A DNA stretch of 64,000 nucleotides from Bog-756 sp963710495 (GTDB lineage: Bacteria; Actinomycetota; Acidimicrobiia; Acidimicrobiales; RAAP-2): assembly GCA_963710495.1 (NCBI GenBank), contig CAVQAI010000012.1, positions 248,001 to 312,000 of the forward strand. Reading direction: 5' to 3'. Below are positions 51,819-61,488 of the stretch, in pieces. Under the pieces are notes generated by a model, which had not been told where the DNA came from, searched no databases, and worked only from the letters and a program-made list of their open reading frames with translations. The translations under genes were made by a program, and so were the position numbers. Position 1 is the first letter of the stretch, and each line of letters opens with the position of its first letter.

Positions 51819-52852
51819 TTATGAGGAGGGCGCGGTGGCGTCAAGGGTGGCTCGCCGGCCGGCGTCGGTCCGAAGCTGCCCTTCCGACCGGCCCGATGCC
51901 CCCACCGTGTCGAGGCCCAGCAGGGCGGCGCCGAGCACCGGTGGGCCGTCGAGGCGGCGGAAGACGGCCCGGGGCGCGATCCCCCGGACGCCCTCCCTCA
52001 CCCGGTCGCTGAACCCGGCGTAGGGGCTGTCGAAGATGCCGCCGCCCAGCACCACCTCGACCTCATCGCCCCCGACCCCCAGCCGGCGTGACGGCCGCGG
52101 CGGCCAGGGCCGTCACCTCGTCGGCCAGCGTCTGCGCCGCCTCCGTCGCGGGCCGGTCCCCGGCGGCCGCCGCCACCAGGCACACCTCGGCCAGCTCGAA
52201 CAGGCGCCCGTACTCGAGCTCGCCGGTGTAGACCGCGGTCAGGACGGCTTCGGGGTCGGGCAGTGCCGAACCGGGCCGGGACGAGCTCGGCCAGCGCGGT
52301 CGGCCCACCCCGCCCGTCCCGTGAGCGGAGGGCCAGGCCGAGGGCGCGGACACCGAGCCACGAGCCGCCGGCGGCGAAGTCCCCGGACAGCTCGGCCAGG
52401 GAGGGGAATCGCACGATCGATCCGTCGGGGCCGAGGCCCACGCAGTTGATGCCCGATCCGCACACGATCCCCACGCCCCAACCCGACTTCGACCCGGCGC
52501 GGAGCACGGCCATGGTGTCGTTGCGGACGACGTCGACCGTGCTCCAGGCGCGGTCGTCGATGGCCCGGCCCAGACGTTCCTCGTCGACCGGGAGGTCGAG
52601 GCCGGCCAGGCAGTACACCCCGGTGCCGGCCACCGGCCGGATAGTGGGATCGAGACCGGCGGCTCTCGTGGCCTCCTCGATGGCCGACCCGAGGGCGTCC
52701 ATGGCGCCGTCCATCCCGGAGAACTGGTGGTTCGAGCCGGCCCCGCGGGCCTCGGACAGGAGCGTGCCGTCCCCCGCCACCAGCCAGACGTCGGTCTTGG
52801 AGGCCCCACCGTCGACGGCGACGATCCGACCCTCGATGTCGCCGATCGTCAA
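51819..52852 (-). CDS. N-acetylglucosamine-kinase-like (BadF/BcrAD-type) ATPase, two frameshifts
   Basis: The first frame has IVAVDGGASKTDVWLVAGDG (phosphate-binding strand 1), AGSNHQF, GVGIVCGSGINCVGLGPDG and SGDFAAGGSWLG. One extra base near 52263-52268 shifts to PDPEAVLTAVYTGELEYG; a second near 52083-52088 shifts to VEVVLGGGIFDSPYAGFSD and PVLGAALLGLD, ending at 51819. Together they form a complete ROK-unrelated GlcNAc-kinase-like protein of about 340 residues. It would phosphorylate an amino sugar or glucoside. I choose TTG 52852; an upstream start would overlap the divergent GH4 gene. Confidence 0.72.
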
Positions 52853-52901
52853 CCGCCGGCCCCCTGATCCGAGCTCACCGTGTGATGTTACGTTCGGCCC
52901 G

Positions 52902-54185
52902 ATGGGAATCAAGGTGGCCGTGGTGGGCGGCGGGAGCACCTACACGCCCGAGCTCGTCGACAGCCTCTGCGCCCATGAGGAGCGGATGACCGTGGACGAG
53001 CTGGTCCTGCTCGATCCCGACCTCGAACGCCTGGAGGCGGTGGGCGGGTTGGCCGGTCGCATCCTCCGGGAGCGGGGCTGGGACGGGCGCGTGGCCACCA
53101 CCGATGACCGGGACCGGGCCATCGACGGCGCCGACTTCGTGGTCGTCCAGCTCCGGGTGGGCGGGCAGGCCGCCCGCCATGTGGACGAGACGCTTCCCAT
53201 CGGGTACGGCTGCCTCGGCCAGGAGACCACCGGGCCGGGCGGACTGGCGAAAGCGTTGCGCACCGTGCCGCTGGTCCTCGAGATCGCCGAGGAGACCGCC
53301 GCCCGGGGCGCGGCCGGAGCCTGGCTGGTCGACTTCACTAACCCGGTGGGGATCGTGACCCAGGCGCTGTCCGACGAGGGCCACCGGGCGGTGGGGCTGT
53401 GCAACGTCGCCATCGTCGTCCAGCGGCGCATCGGCCACTACCTCGGGATCGATCCCGACACGGTGGAGCTCGAGCACGTCGGGCTCAACCACCTGACCTG
53501 GGCCCGGTCGGCGGTGGTCCACGGCGTCGACCGGATGCCCGAGCTGCTCGGGCAGTTCGGGGCCGAGCTCGAGCTGGAGTCGGGATGCCCGTCGGGCCTG
53601 CTCCACCTGCTCGGGGCCCTTCCCTCCTACTACCTCCACTACTACTACTGCCTGGACGAGAACGTGGCCGAGCAGGCCGCTCCCGGCTGGCGTTCGAGGG
53701 CCGAGGTGGTGGCCGAGCTCGAAGCCGAGCTCCTCGCCCAGTACCGCGATCCGACCCTCGTCACCAAGCCGGAGAAGCTCTCCTGGCGGGGAGGGGCCTT
53801 CTACTCGGAGGCGGCGGTCAGGCTGATGGCCTCCCTCCACGACGGGACCGGCGATGTCCAGGTGGTCGACGTGCGCAACGACGGGGCACTACCGGGACTG
53901 GCCGACGACGCCGTGGTCGAGATCCCGTGCACCGTGGACCGCGACGGCGCCCATCCCCTGCCGCAGCGGGCACTGCCGCCCGACATGTCCGGTTTGGTCG
54001 CCCACTGCAAGGCCTACGAACGGCTGGCCGTGGAGGCCGCCGTGTCGGGGAGCCGGGAGACGACGATCCGGGCCCTGGTGGCCAACCCGCTGGTGGGCCA
54101 GTACCCGCGGGCCGAGCAGCTGGCCGACGCGCTGCTGGAGGCCAACCGGTCGTTCCTGCCGCGCTTCTTTCCGGTGAGCCGGTGA
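52902..54185 (+). CDS. GH4 6-phospho-glycosidase
   Basis: 427 residues from ATG 52902. The Rossmann start KVAVVGGGSTYTPELVDSL binds NAD, and WLVDFTNPVGIVTQAL, GLCNVAIVVQRRI (metal-binding Cys) and GLNHLTWARS (catalytic-metal His) are the GH4 signature. Such enzymes hydrolyse 6-phospho-beta-glucosides by an NAD/Mn redox mechanism. Divergent from the kinase-like gene by 49 bases. A phosphotransferase system for its substrate was not found in the window; the kinase-like protein could supply the phosphate. Confidence 0.92.
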   Translation: MGIKVAVVGGGSTYTPELVDSLCAHEERMTVDELVLLDPDLERLEAVGGLAGRILRERGWDGRVATTDDRDRAIDGADFVVVQLRVGGQAARHVDETLPIGYGCLGQETTGPGGLAKALRTVPLVLEIAEETAARGAAGAWLVDFTNPVGIVTQALSDEGHRAVGLCNVAIVVQRRIGHYLGIDPDTVELEHVGLNHLTWARSAVVHGVDRMPELLGQFGAELELESGCPSGLLHLLGALPSYYLHYYYCLDENVAEQAAPGWRSRAEVVAELEAELLAQYRDPTLVTKPEKLSWRGGAFYSEAAVRLMASLHDGTGDVQVVDVRNDGALPGLADDAVVEIPCTVDRDGAHPLPQRALPPDMSGLVAHCKAYERLAVEAAVSGSRETTIRALVANPLVGQYPRAEQLADALLEANRSFLPRFFPVSR

Positions 54186-54289
54186 CCGCCGGCTGAGGCA
54201 CGGCGACGACCAGGCGGGAGGACAGTCCATGTAGCGTCGAAGCGAAGGCGTGAGCCGCGTCCGCGGGAGACGCCCGGGAGAGGAGGGTC

Positions 54290-55168
54290 ATGGAGGTCGG
54301 CATCCATTTCGTCAACTTCACCCTGCCGGACCGCCCGGCGTCGCTCGGACCCACGCTCGCCGCGACGGCCAAGGCGGCCGAAGAGGGCGGCTGTTCGAGC
54401 TTCACCCTCATGGACCACTGGTTCCAGATGGAGCACTTCGCCACGGCCGCGGACCCCATGCTCGAGGGGTACACCTCGCTCGGGTTCGTCGCCGGGCAGA
54501 CGAACGCCATGACCCTCAGCTTGTTGGTCACCGGGGTCACCTACCGCCACCCGGGCCTGCTGGCGAAGACGGTGACCACGCTCGACGTCCTGTCCGGGGG
54601 CCGGGCCCGGCTCGGGATCGGCGCGGCCTGGTACGAGCGCGAGCACCGCGCCCTGGGCGTGCCCTTCCCCCCGGTCAGCGAGCGCTTCGAGCGGTTGGAG
54701 GAGACGCTCCAGATCTGCCTGCAGATGTGGAGCGACGACGACGGGCCCTACCACGGCCGCCACTACGAGCTGGCCGAGACCATCTGCTCGCCGCCGCCGA
54801 TCCAGCAGCCGCGACCGGGCATCCTGGTGGGTGGCAGCGGCGAACGGAAGACCCTGCGCCTGGTGGCCCGGTATGCCGACGCCTGCAACCTCTTCGCCCC
54901 CGACCCCGCCGTGGTCGCCCACAAGCTGGAGGTCCTCGACCGGCACTGTGAGGCCGAGGGCCGCGATCCCGCCGCCGTGCAGCGGACCATCCTCGGCTTC
55001 GTCCCGCCGTTCGACGACCCCGATGCCTTCCTCTCGGCCATGGAGGAGTACGCCAAGCTCGGGGTCGACTTGGTCGACCTCGTGCCGCCCGGACCGGACC
55101 CGGCCGGGTGGGTCCGCCGGCTGGGTGAGGAGACCGTCCCGAAGCTGGCCGAGATGGGGCCCGGCTAG
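54290..55168 (+). CDS. LLM-class oxidoreductase
   Basis: 292 residues. The luciferase-like barrel reads VGIHFVNFTLPDRPASLGPT, CSSFTLMDHWFQMEHF, LSLLVTGVTYRHPGLLAKTV, DVLSGGRARLGIGAAWYEREH and PRPGILVGGSGERKTLRLVA. It matches F420-dependent family members; substrate unknown. RBS GAGGAGG is before ATG 54290. Convergent with the SDR gene. Confidence 0.9.
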   Translation: MEVGIHFVNFTLPDRPASLGPTLAATAKAAEEGGCSSFTLMDHWFQMEHFATAADPMLEGYTSLGFVAGQTNAMTLSLLVTGVTYRHPGLLAKTVTTLDVLSGGRARLGIGAAWYEREHRALGVPFPPVSERFERLEETLQICLQMWSDDDGPYHGRHYELAETICSPPPIQQPRPGILVGGSGERKTLRLVARYADACNLFAPDPAVVAHKLEVLDRHCEAEGRDPAAVQRTILGFVPPFDDPDAFLSAMEEYAKLGVDLVDLVPPGPDPAGWVRRLGEETVPKLAEMGPG

Positions 55169-55211
55169 GAGGTCCGGCCTGTCGGCCTCACCGGGCCCGG
55201 TGCCACAGGTC

Positions 55212-56015
55212 TCAGTGGGCCCGGTGCCGCATGGCCTTCTGGTAGGAGACCGGGGCGAGGGAACGGCCGATGGGGGCGAGGAGGGGGAGCACCGCGGCGT
55301 TGATCTCCATCCGTGGGCCGCCCATGCGCTCGAGCACCAGGTCGGACACGTCCGATTCGCTTCGCCGCACGGCCTTGGGAGGCAGTGACCCACCGTCCTC
55401 GGTCCCGGACAGGCCCATGGCGGTGGGCACCCAGGCGGGGTACAGCACGTGCACATGGACGCCTTTGCCGGCCACCTCGTGGGCCACCGCCTCGGTGAAG
55501 GCGGCGACGGCGGCCTTGGACGACGAGTAGGCCCCATGACCGGGCTCGGGCGCCCGGGCCGAATCGGACGACACGTTGACGACGATCCCCGAGCCCCTCG
55601 ACACCATGGCGGGTAGCACGGCCAGGGTGCCGGCCATCACCCCGAACACGTTGACGTCGAAGATCCGGCGGTAGGCCTCGGTCATCCCATCGGCCACCGG
55701 CGTGAGCTGTTCGATCCCGGCATTGTTGATCAGCACGTCGATACGCCCGTGCCGTTCCTCGATGCCGGAGAGGGTGGCCCGGTAGGCGTCGGTGTCACCG
55801 ACATCGCAGACGATGGTGACGCTGCCCGGGCTCACCGTACGGAGCTGCTCTTCCACCTCGGCCAGCAGCTCGGCCCGCCGGGCCAGGCCGACCACGGTGG
55901 CGCCCCGTCCGGCCAGGTCGAGGGCGAGCCGCCGGCCGATGCCGGACGACGCGCCGGTCACGACGGCGATGTCGCCGCCGTACCGCTTCGGTGCCGAGGA
56001 CCGGGACCCTCTCAT
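55212..56015 (-). CDS. Short-chain dehydrogenase/reductase
   Basis: 267 residues from ATG 56015. GASSGIGRRLALDLAGRGAT binds the cofactor (GxxxGIG), NNAGI is present, and the catalytic set is NVSSDS (Ser) and YSSSKAAVAAF (Tyr-x3-Lys). The extended N-terminus and C-terminus are usual. It would use NAD(P)H on a hydroxyl or keto group. Divergent from the SnoaL-like gene by 75 bases. Confidence 0.92.
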   Translation of the reverse strand: MRGSRSSAPKRYGGDIAVVTGASSGIGRRLALDLAGRGATVVGLARRAELLAEVEEQLRTVSPGSVTIVCDVGDTDAYRATLSGIEERHGRIDVLINNAGIEQLTPVADGMTEAYRRIFDVNVFGVMAGTLAVLPAMVSRGSGIVVNVSSDSARAPEPGHGAYSSSKAAVAAFTEAVAHEVAGKGVHVHVLYPAWVPTAMGLSGTEDGGSLPPKAVRRSESDVSDLVLERMGGPRMEINAAVLPLLAPIGRSLAPVSYQKAMRHRAH

Positions 56016-56090
56016 GGCCGCGAGGTTAGGTCGGAAGGGGCCGTCCCGTCCCGGGACCCCGCCTCGCCGTGGCGCGTTACGGTTCCGGCT

Positions 56091-56573
56091 ATGGACGACG
56101 GGCTGGCTCTGCTGCACGACCGGCTCGAGATCGACGATCTCCTGGTCCGCTACGCCACCGCAGTCGACTCCCGGGACTGGGCGCTGCTCGACACCGTGTT
56201 CACCGCCGACGCCCATCTCGACTACCGCTCGGCGGGCGGCATCCACGGTGCCTACGGCGAGGTCCGGGACTGGCTCGCCTCCGTTCTGCCCATCTTCACC
56301 TGGACGCAGCACCTGGTGGTCAACCGGGCGGTCGACCTCGGCCCCGGCGCCGACGCCGCCTCCGCCGTCTCCATCTTCCACAACCCCAACGGGCTCCTGG
56401 TCGAGGGCCAGCCCTGGCTGTTCACCGTGGGCGGCCGTTACCACGACCGGCTGGCCCGCCGATCCGATGGCTGGCGCATCACGACCCGGGTCGAGGAGAC
56501 GACCTGGTGGGAGCATCCGATGCCCGGCCTCCCGCCCGCGCCCTACCCGGTGCCCCCGGACGCATTCGCCTGA
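56091..56573 (+). CDS. SnoaL-like/NTF2-fold protein
   Basis: 160 residues from ATG 56091. DRLEIDDLLVRYATAVDSRDWALLDTVF and TWTQHLVVNRAVDLG are typical of the SnoaL_4/polyketide-cyclase-like fold, with WRITTRVEETTWW near the end. Such domains act as dehydratases, isomerases or ligand binders. No catalytic residue can be assigned. The secreted CocE-type gene follows after 71 bases. Confidence 0.82.
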   Translation: MDDGLALLHDRLEIDDLLVRYATAVDSRDWALLDTVFTADAHLDYRSAGGIHGAYGEVRDWLASVLPIFTWTQHLVVNRAVDLGPGADAASAVSIFHNPNGLLVEGQPWLFTVGGRYHDRLARRSDGWRITTRVEETTWWEHPMPGLPPAPYPVPPDAFA

Positions 56574-56644
56574 ACCGGGCGCGCCCGCTCCCGAGGGCGG
56601 CGCCGACCCGTGGGGTAGATTCCGGTGGTCGTAAAGGGGGAGCC

Positions 56645-59110
56645 GTGGGTATCGGACGTCGCACACCGTCGCGGGGCACGGCCTGCACCCGGTCCCGGGG
56701 AGCCCTCGTCGCCGCGGCACTGCTCGCCCTGATGGCCATCGTGGCCGCCGGGTCCGTGGCCACCGGTCCGACGGCCGCTGCCGCCCCGCCGCCGGTGGGC
56801 GCGGCGCTGCACGGCCAGGGCTCCGTCGAAGAGGCCTGGCTGACCGGGGCCAATCCCGGCGACCGGATCGAGCTCCGGGAGAACGGCGCGGCCGTGGCCA
56901 ACCCGGCCAACCCGGGCACGGCCGACTCCTTCGGGACGCTCATCATCCGCAACCTCGTCCCCGGCGGCGGGTACGACTGGGTGGACGTCACCACCGGCCA
57001 GCGGACGGACCGGTTTCCCGTCCTCGCCCCCGGTGGCAACCCGCGCCGGGACGGGCCGCTCTACACCGGCCAGCCGCTGCACCAGGGGCTCAACTACATC
57101 ACCATGCGGGACGGCATCCAGCTGGCGGCCACCGTGCGCTATCCCTACGGGGGGACCTGCACGTCCACCGCTCCGTGTCCCACGGTCATCGAATACTCGG
57201 GGTACAACACGGCCGCACCCACCGACCCGGTGCCCGCCCTGGTCTCCCAGGCCCTGCACGTTCCGTGTTCCGGTTGCGGCGACCCCAACCTGTTGCCCGA
57301 CACAGCCACGGCGGTGGGATCGGTCCTCGCCCGCGTCTCCGGGTTCGCCACGGTCAGCCTCCAGATGCGAGGGACGGGGTGCTCGGGCGGGGCCTTCGAC
57401 CTCTTCGGGTACCCGTCGGACTACGACGCCTACGACGCCATCGAGATCGTGGCCCATCAGACATGGGTGGCCAACCACCAGGTCGGCATGGTCGGCATCA
57501 GCTTCTCGGGCCTGTCCGAGTTCCCGGCGGCCGGCACCGACCCGCCCGACCTGGCCGCCATCGCCCCCCTCAGCCCGACCGACGACCTGTTCTCGACCGG
57601 CTACCCGGGTGGCATCTACAACGACGGGTTCGCCGCCAGCTGGGTCGCCCAGCGCGTCGCCGACGCCCGGGCGGCGGCCACCTACCGCGACGGGCAGGTG
57701 ACCCAGCTCTCCTCCACCCCGGTTTCCAACCTGGGGCAGCCCTGGACCTACTACGAGATCGACGCCGAGCTGGCCGCCGGGAGCTCGACCTGTCTCGCCA
57801 ACCAGGCGCTCCACAACCAGTCGGAGAGCCTGGCCTCCCTCGTCGGGGCCCAACAAGTGGCGCCGGGGACCGGCGGTGGACGGGATCCCTCGCTCTTCGA
57901 CCGCCGCTCCATGGAGGTGGCCGCCGCCCACGTCACCGTGCCGGTCTTCATGGCGGGCGCGCTGCAGGACGAGCAGACCGGCCCGCAGTGGCCGGCCCTC
58001 ATCGACGCCGTCCCGGCGACCACCCCGGTCTTCGCCAACATGGTGAACGGGGGTCACATCGACTCGACCGACCCGCAGATCCTCAGTCGCTGGCTCGAGT
58101 TCCTCGACATCTATGTGGCCCGCCAGGTGCCGACCGCACCGGCCGGGCTCGCCGCCGCCTTCCTCGGGCAGTTCACCAGCTTCGCCTCGCCGGGGGCGGC
58201 CGCCGGGCCCCTGCCGTCGACCCGCTTCACCAACGCCCCCAACGTGGACGTGGCGCAGCAGGAGTTCGCCGCCCAGACCCCGAAGGTGCGGGTCCTGTTC
58301 GACAACGGCGCCGGGCCCGTCGGTCCGGGGGGCATCGAGTCGACCTATACGGCCGACCTCCCGACCTGGCCGCCGGCCGGCTCGACCGAGGCCTTGTACT
58401 TCGGGTCCGGCGGCCGGCTCCTCCCGAACGCGCCCGACGAGGCGGGGAGCACCTCGTTCACCCTCGATCCCTCGGCCCGGCCATCGACCAGCCTGCCGCC
58501 GGCCGACAACGCCTGGGCCGCCAACCCGGGCTGGGACTGGACGACCGTCCCCGCCGCCGACGGGATCGGCTTCGAGACGACCCCCTTCACCGCACCCACC
58601 ACGATCATCGGGCCGGCCACGCTCAACCTGTGGGTGAAGGCCGCCGTACCGGTCGAGGACCTCCAGGCCACCGTCACCGAGGTGCGGCCGGCCCAGGCCC
58701 AGGAGGAGTACGTCACCTCCGGATTCCTGCGGAGCGCGAACCAGGTCGACCGGCCGGACTCGACCCCGCTGTTCACCGACCCGACCTACCTGTCGGCCGA
58801 TGCCCGCGACCTCGATCCGGACGCCTTCGAGCTGGTCAAGATCCCCATCGACCCCGTGGTCCACACCTTCCGGCCCGGCACCGAGCTGCGGGTGGTGATC
58901 TCGGCCCCGGGCGGCGACCGCCCGATCTGGGAGTTCGCCACGCTCGATGACGGCCAGGTCGCCACGGTGGGCCTGGGTGCCGACGCCGCCTCCTCCCTGG
59001 TGGTCAACGCGGTGGTCGGCGTGACCGCCACCCCGGCCCTGCCCGCCTGCGGCTCGCTCCGGGGCGAGCCCTGCCGTTCCTACCAGGCCGAGGGCAACCA
59101 GACGGGTTGA
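56645..59110 (+). CDS. Secreted CocE/NonD-type hydrolase (X-Pro dipeptidyl-peptidase-like)
   Basis: 821 residues from GTG 56645 (GGGGGAG upstream). A signal peptide (ALVAAALLALMAIVAAG..AAAA) precedes a beta-rich domain and an alpha/beta-hydrolase with VGISFSGLSEF (Ser nucleophile in GxSxxG, ~285), an acid region DEQTG and GGHIDS (His). A C-terminal beta-sandwich follows (TLNLWVKAAVPVEDLQATVTE, FELVKIPIDPVVHTFRPGTEL). This is the S15/CocE architecture. It would hydrolyse esters or amides outside the cell. A longer upstream frame overlaps the SnoaL-like gene and is not coding. Confidence 0.88.
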   Translation: MGIGRRTPSRGTACTRSRGALVAAALLALMAIVAAGSVATGPTAAAAPPPVGAALHGQGSVEEAWLTGANPGDRIELRENGAAVANPANPGTADSFGTLIIRNLVPGGGYDWVDVTTGQRTDRFPVLAPGGNPRRDGPLYTGQPLHQGLNYITMRDGIQLAATVRYPYGGTCTSTAPCPTVIEYSGYNTAAPTDPVPALVSQALHVPCSGCGDPNLLPDTATAVGSVLARVSGFATVSLQMRGTGCSGGAFDLFGYPSDYDAYDAIEIVAHQTWVANHQVGMVGISFSGLSEFPAAGTDPPDLAAIAPLSPTDDLFSTGYPGGIYNDGFAASWVAQRVADARAAATYRDGQVTQLSSTPVSNLGQPWTYYEIDAELAAGSSTCLANQALHNQSESLASLVGAQQVAPGTGGGRDPSLFDRRSMEVAAAHVTVPVFMAGALQDEQTGPQWPALIDAVPATTPVFANMVNGGHIDSTDPQILSRWLEFLDIYVARQVPTAPAGLAAAFLGQFTSFASPGAAAGPLPSTRFTNAPNVDVAQQEFAAQTPKVRVLFDNGAGPVGPGGIESTYTADLPTWPPAGSTEALYFGSGGRLLPNAPDEAGSTSFTLDPSARPSTSLPPADNAWAANPGWDWTTVPAADGIGFETTPFTAPTTIIGPATLNLWVKAAVPVEDLQATVTEVRPAQAQEEYVTSGFLRSANQVDRPDSTPLFTDPTYLSADARDLDPDAFELVKIPIDPVVHTFRPGTELRVVISAPGGDRPIWEFATLDDGQVATVGLGADAASSLVVNAVVGVTATPALPACGSLRGEPCRSYQAEGNQTG

Positions 59111-59167
59111 CGCCGGGGGCACGCCGACGGCGGCGCTGACCGTCGCCCCCGGGAGTACGTTGCTGTC

Positions 59168-60723
59168 GTGTACGCGCCCGAGCACGCCGAACGCCATCCC
59201 GACAAGCCGGCCGTCGTGATGGCCGGGAGCGGCGAGGTGCTGACCTACGCCCAGTACGAGCAGGCGGCCAACCAGGTGGCTCACCTGCTACGCCAAGGCG
59301 GGCTGCGCCGCGGCGACCACCTGGCTATCTTCATGGAGAACGACCACCGCATGCTGCTCAGCGAAGGGGGCGCCGAGCGGACCGGCCTCTTCTACACCTG
59401 TGTGAACTCGTACCTGTCGGCCGACGAGGTGGCCTACATCGTCAATGATTCCGGGTCCCGCGCCGTGATGACGTCGGCGAGCAGGGCGGCGGTGGCCGCC
59501 GAGCTCCCGGCCCTCTGCCCGGACGTGGAGTACTGGTTCATGACCGGCACCCACGGCGCCCCGGAGGCGCCCTTCGAGGACTGGGACGAGGTGGTCGCCG
59601 GCCAGGACAGCCGACCGGTCGCCGACGAGCAGCTGGGTGCCCCGATGATGTACTCGTCCGGCACCACCGGGCGGCCCAAGGGCATCCTTCGGCCGGTGGC
59701 CGAGGGCCACCCCAGTGAGGACCGGGCCGCCCGCCAGCGGCTCGCCGCCCTGTGGCGGATGAGGGAGGACATGGTCTACCTCTCCCCGGCGCCGCTCTAC
59801 CATTCCGCGCCGTACGCCAGCGTGGCTCTCACCCTCCGCCTGGGTGCCACCGCCGTGGTCATGGAGCACTTCGACGCCGCCGCACTACCTCGAGCTGGTC
59901 GAGCGCCACCGGGTGACCCACTCCCAGGTCGTGCCCACGATGTTCTCTCGGTTGCTCAAGCTGCCCGCCGAGGTGCGCCGAGCCGCCGACGTGTCGTCAC
60001 TGGAGGTGATCATCCACGCCGCCGCTCCGTGCCCGGTGCCGGTCAAGGAGCAGATGATCGAGTGGTTCGGTCCCATCCTCATCGAGTACTACGCCGCCAC
60101 CGAGGGCAACGGCCTCACCTTCTGCGACTCCGAGGATTGGTTGGCCCACAAGGGCACGGTCGGTCGCCCACTCCTCGGCGAGCTGCTCATCCTCGACGAC
60201 GAAGGCCGTCCCTGCGAGACCGGCACGCCGGGAACCGTGTGGTTCCGGGGCGCGACGAGCTTCGAGTACTTCAAGGATCCGGCCAAGACGGCCGAGTCGC
60301 GCTCACCCGATGGGGAGGCCAGCACGGTGGGCGACGTCGGCTATGTCGACCACGAGGGCTACCTGTACCTGACCGACCGGAAGACCCACATGATCATCTC
60401 GGGCGGGGTGAACATCTACCCCCAGGAGACCGAGAACCTGCTCGTCACCCATCCCAAGGTGATGGACGCGGCGGTGATCGGTGTGCCCGACGAGGACCTC
60501 GGCGAGGCGGTCAAGGCGATCGTCCAGCCCGTCCCCGGCGTGGAGGGGGACGCCTCGCTCGAACGCGAGCTCGATCGCCTTCTGCCGGTCGCACCTGGCC
60601 CATTTCAAGTGCCCGCGCACGGTGGACTTCGAGGACGAGCTGCCCCGGCTGCCCACCGGCAAGCTCTACAAGCGGTTGCTCCGTGACCGCTACTGGGGCC
60701 GGCACCCCAGCCGAATCGTCTGA
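59168..60723 (+). CDS. Fatty-acyl-CoA-ligase-like enzyme, two frameshifts
   Basis: The first frame has YTCVNSYLSADEVAYIVND, MMYSSGTTGRPKGILRPV (AMP motif) and FDAA. A single extra base near 59878-59885 moves it to HYLELVERHRVTHSQVVPTMF, then YYAATEGNG, DVGYVDHEGYLYLTDRKTHM and IISGGVNIYPQETENLLV. A second extra base near 60571-60575 gives the C-terminal LPRLPTGKLYKRLLRDRYWG with the catalytic Lys. Together this is a complete acyl-CoA synthetase of about 517 residues. Start is GTG 59168. It lies after the secreted hydrolase. Confidence 0.75.
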
Positions 60724-60737
60724 GCTGGCCGGCGAGG

Positions 60738-60791
60738 CCCCGGTGAACCCCCGGCGAACCCCCGGCGAACCCCCGGGCGACTCCGGCGAAC
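60738..60791. repeat. 11-bp tandem repeat, four to five units
   Basis: Units CCCCGGTGAAC, CCCCGGCGAAC, CCCCGGCGAAC, CCCCGGGCGAC and TCCGGCGAAC lie end to end just after the acyl-CoA ligase stop. Seen directly; probably slippage. Confidence 0.7.
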
Positions 60792-60906
60792 CGGGGCTCA
60801 TCACGGAATCCTCATACTTCCCACATGGAATGCCAAGGACGGCCCCCGAGACTGGGGGTGATCGGCAAACAGACGATCGCGTCCAATTACTCGAGAAGGA
60901 GCGTCC

Positions 60907-61347
60907 ATGTTCAAGAAGACCCTTGCCTCACTGGCTGTGGGAGGCATTCTGGTCGGCGGGGCCGTCGGCGCCGTCGGTGCCGGCACGGCCTCCGCGGCCA
61001 CCCCTGCCCCGGCGGCCACCAGCACGACCTCCGGCCATGGAGTCAAGACCTGGCTGAAGGCCCACCGCAAGGAGGTCCGGCGGGCCTTCATCGCCACCAG
61101 CGCCAAGGCCATCAACAACATGACACCGCAGGCGCTCGCCGCCGAGCTCCACTCGGGCAAGTCGGTGGCACAGGTCGCCGGCGAGCACGGTGTCAGCCCC
61201 CAGACGGTGATCAACGCCCTGGTGCAAGGGGCCGACGCCAAGATCAGCCAGGCGGTCGCCGCCCACCAGCTGACCACGGCTCAGGGCAGCAAGCTCCAGA
61301 GCCGGGTGCCGGGTTGGGCGACCAAGGCGGTCGACCACACCTTCTAG
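60907..61347 (+). CDS. Small secreted helical protein
   Basis: 146 residues. A signal peptide (MFKKTLASLAVGGILVGGAV..ASAA) is followed by a basic helical domain: KTWLKAHRKEVRRAFIATSA, KAINNMTPQALAAELHSGKS, GVSPQTVINALVQGADAKIS. The pattern MTPQALAAELHSGKSVAQVA..GVSPQ resembles short helix-turn repeats in exported actinobacterial proteins. RBS GAAGGAG precedes ATG. Function unknown. Confidence 0.75.
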   Translation: MFKKTLASLAVGGILVGGAVGAVGAGTASAATPAPAATSTTSGHGVKTWLKAHRKEVRRAFIATSAKAINNMTPQALAAELHSGKSVAQVAGEHGVSPQTVINALVQGADAKISQAVAAHQLTTAQGSKLQSRVPGWATKAVDHTF

Positions 61348-61488
61348 CCGGGCGGTGCGGCCGATCGACCGGTCACCCGGTGCGTAGCGGCCGACACCGA
61401 CCAGCACCGTGCCGGCGCCGACCGGCGCGGTCCGTGTCCTCCGACGACACGTACCGCGCCGATCGGCAGCCGGTGCCAGCATGGGGCG

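Noticed and set aside
56543..59284. 913-codon minus-strand frame
   Set aside because: Antisense to the secreted hydrolase; no signal peptide or domain.
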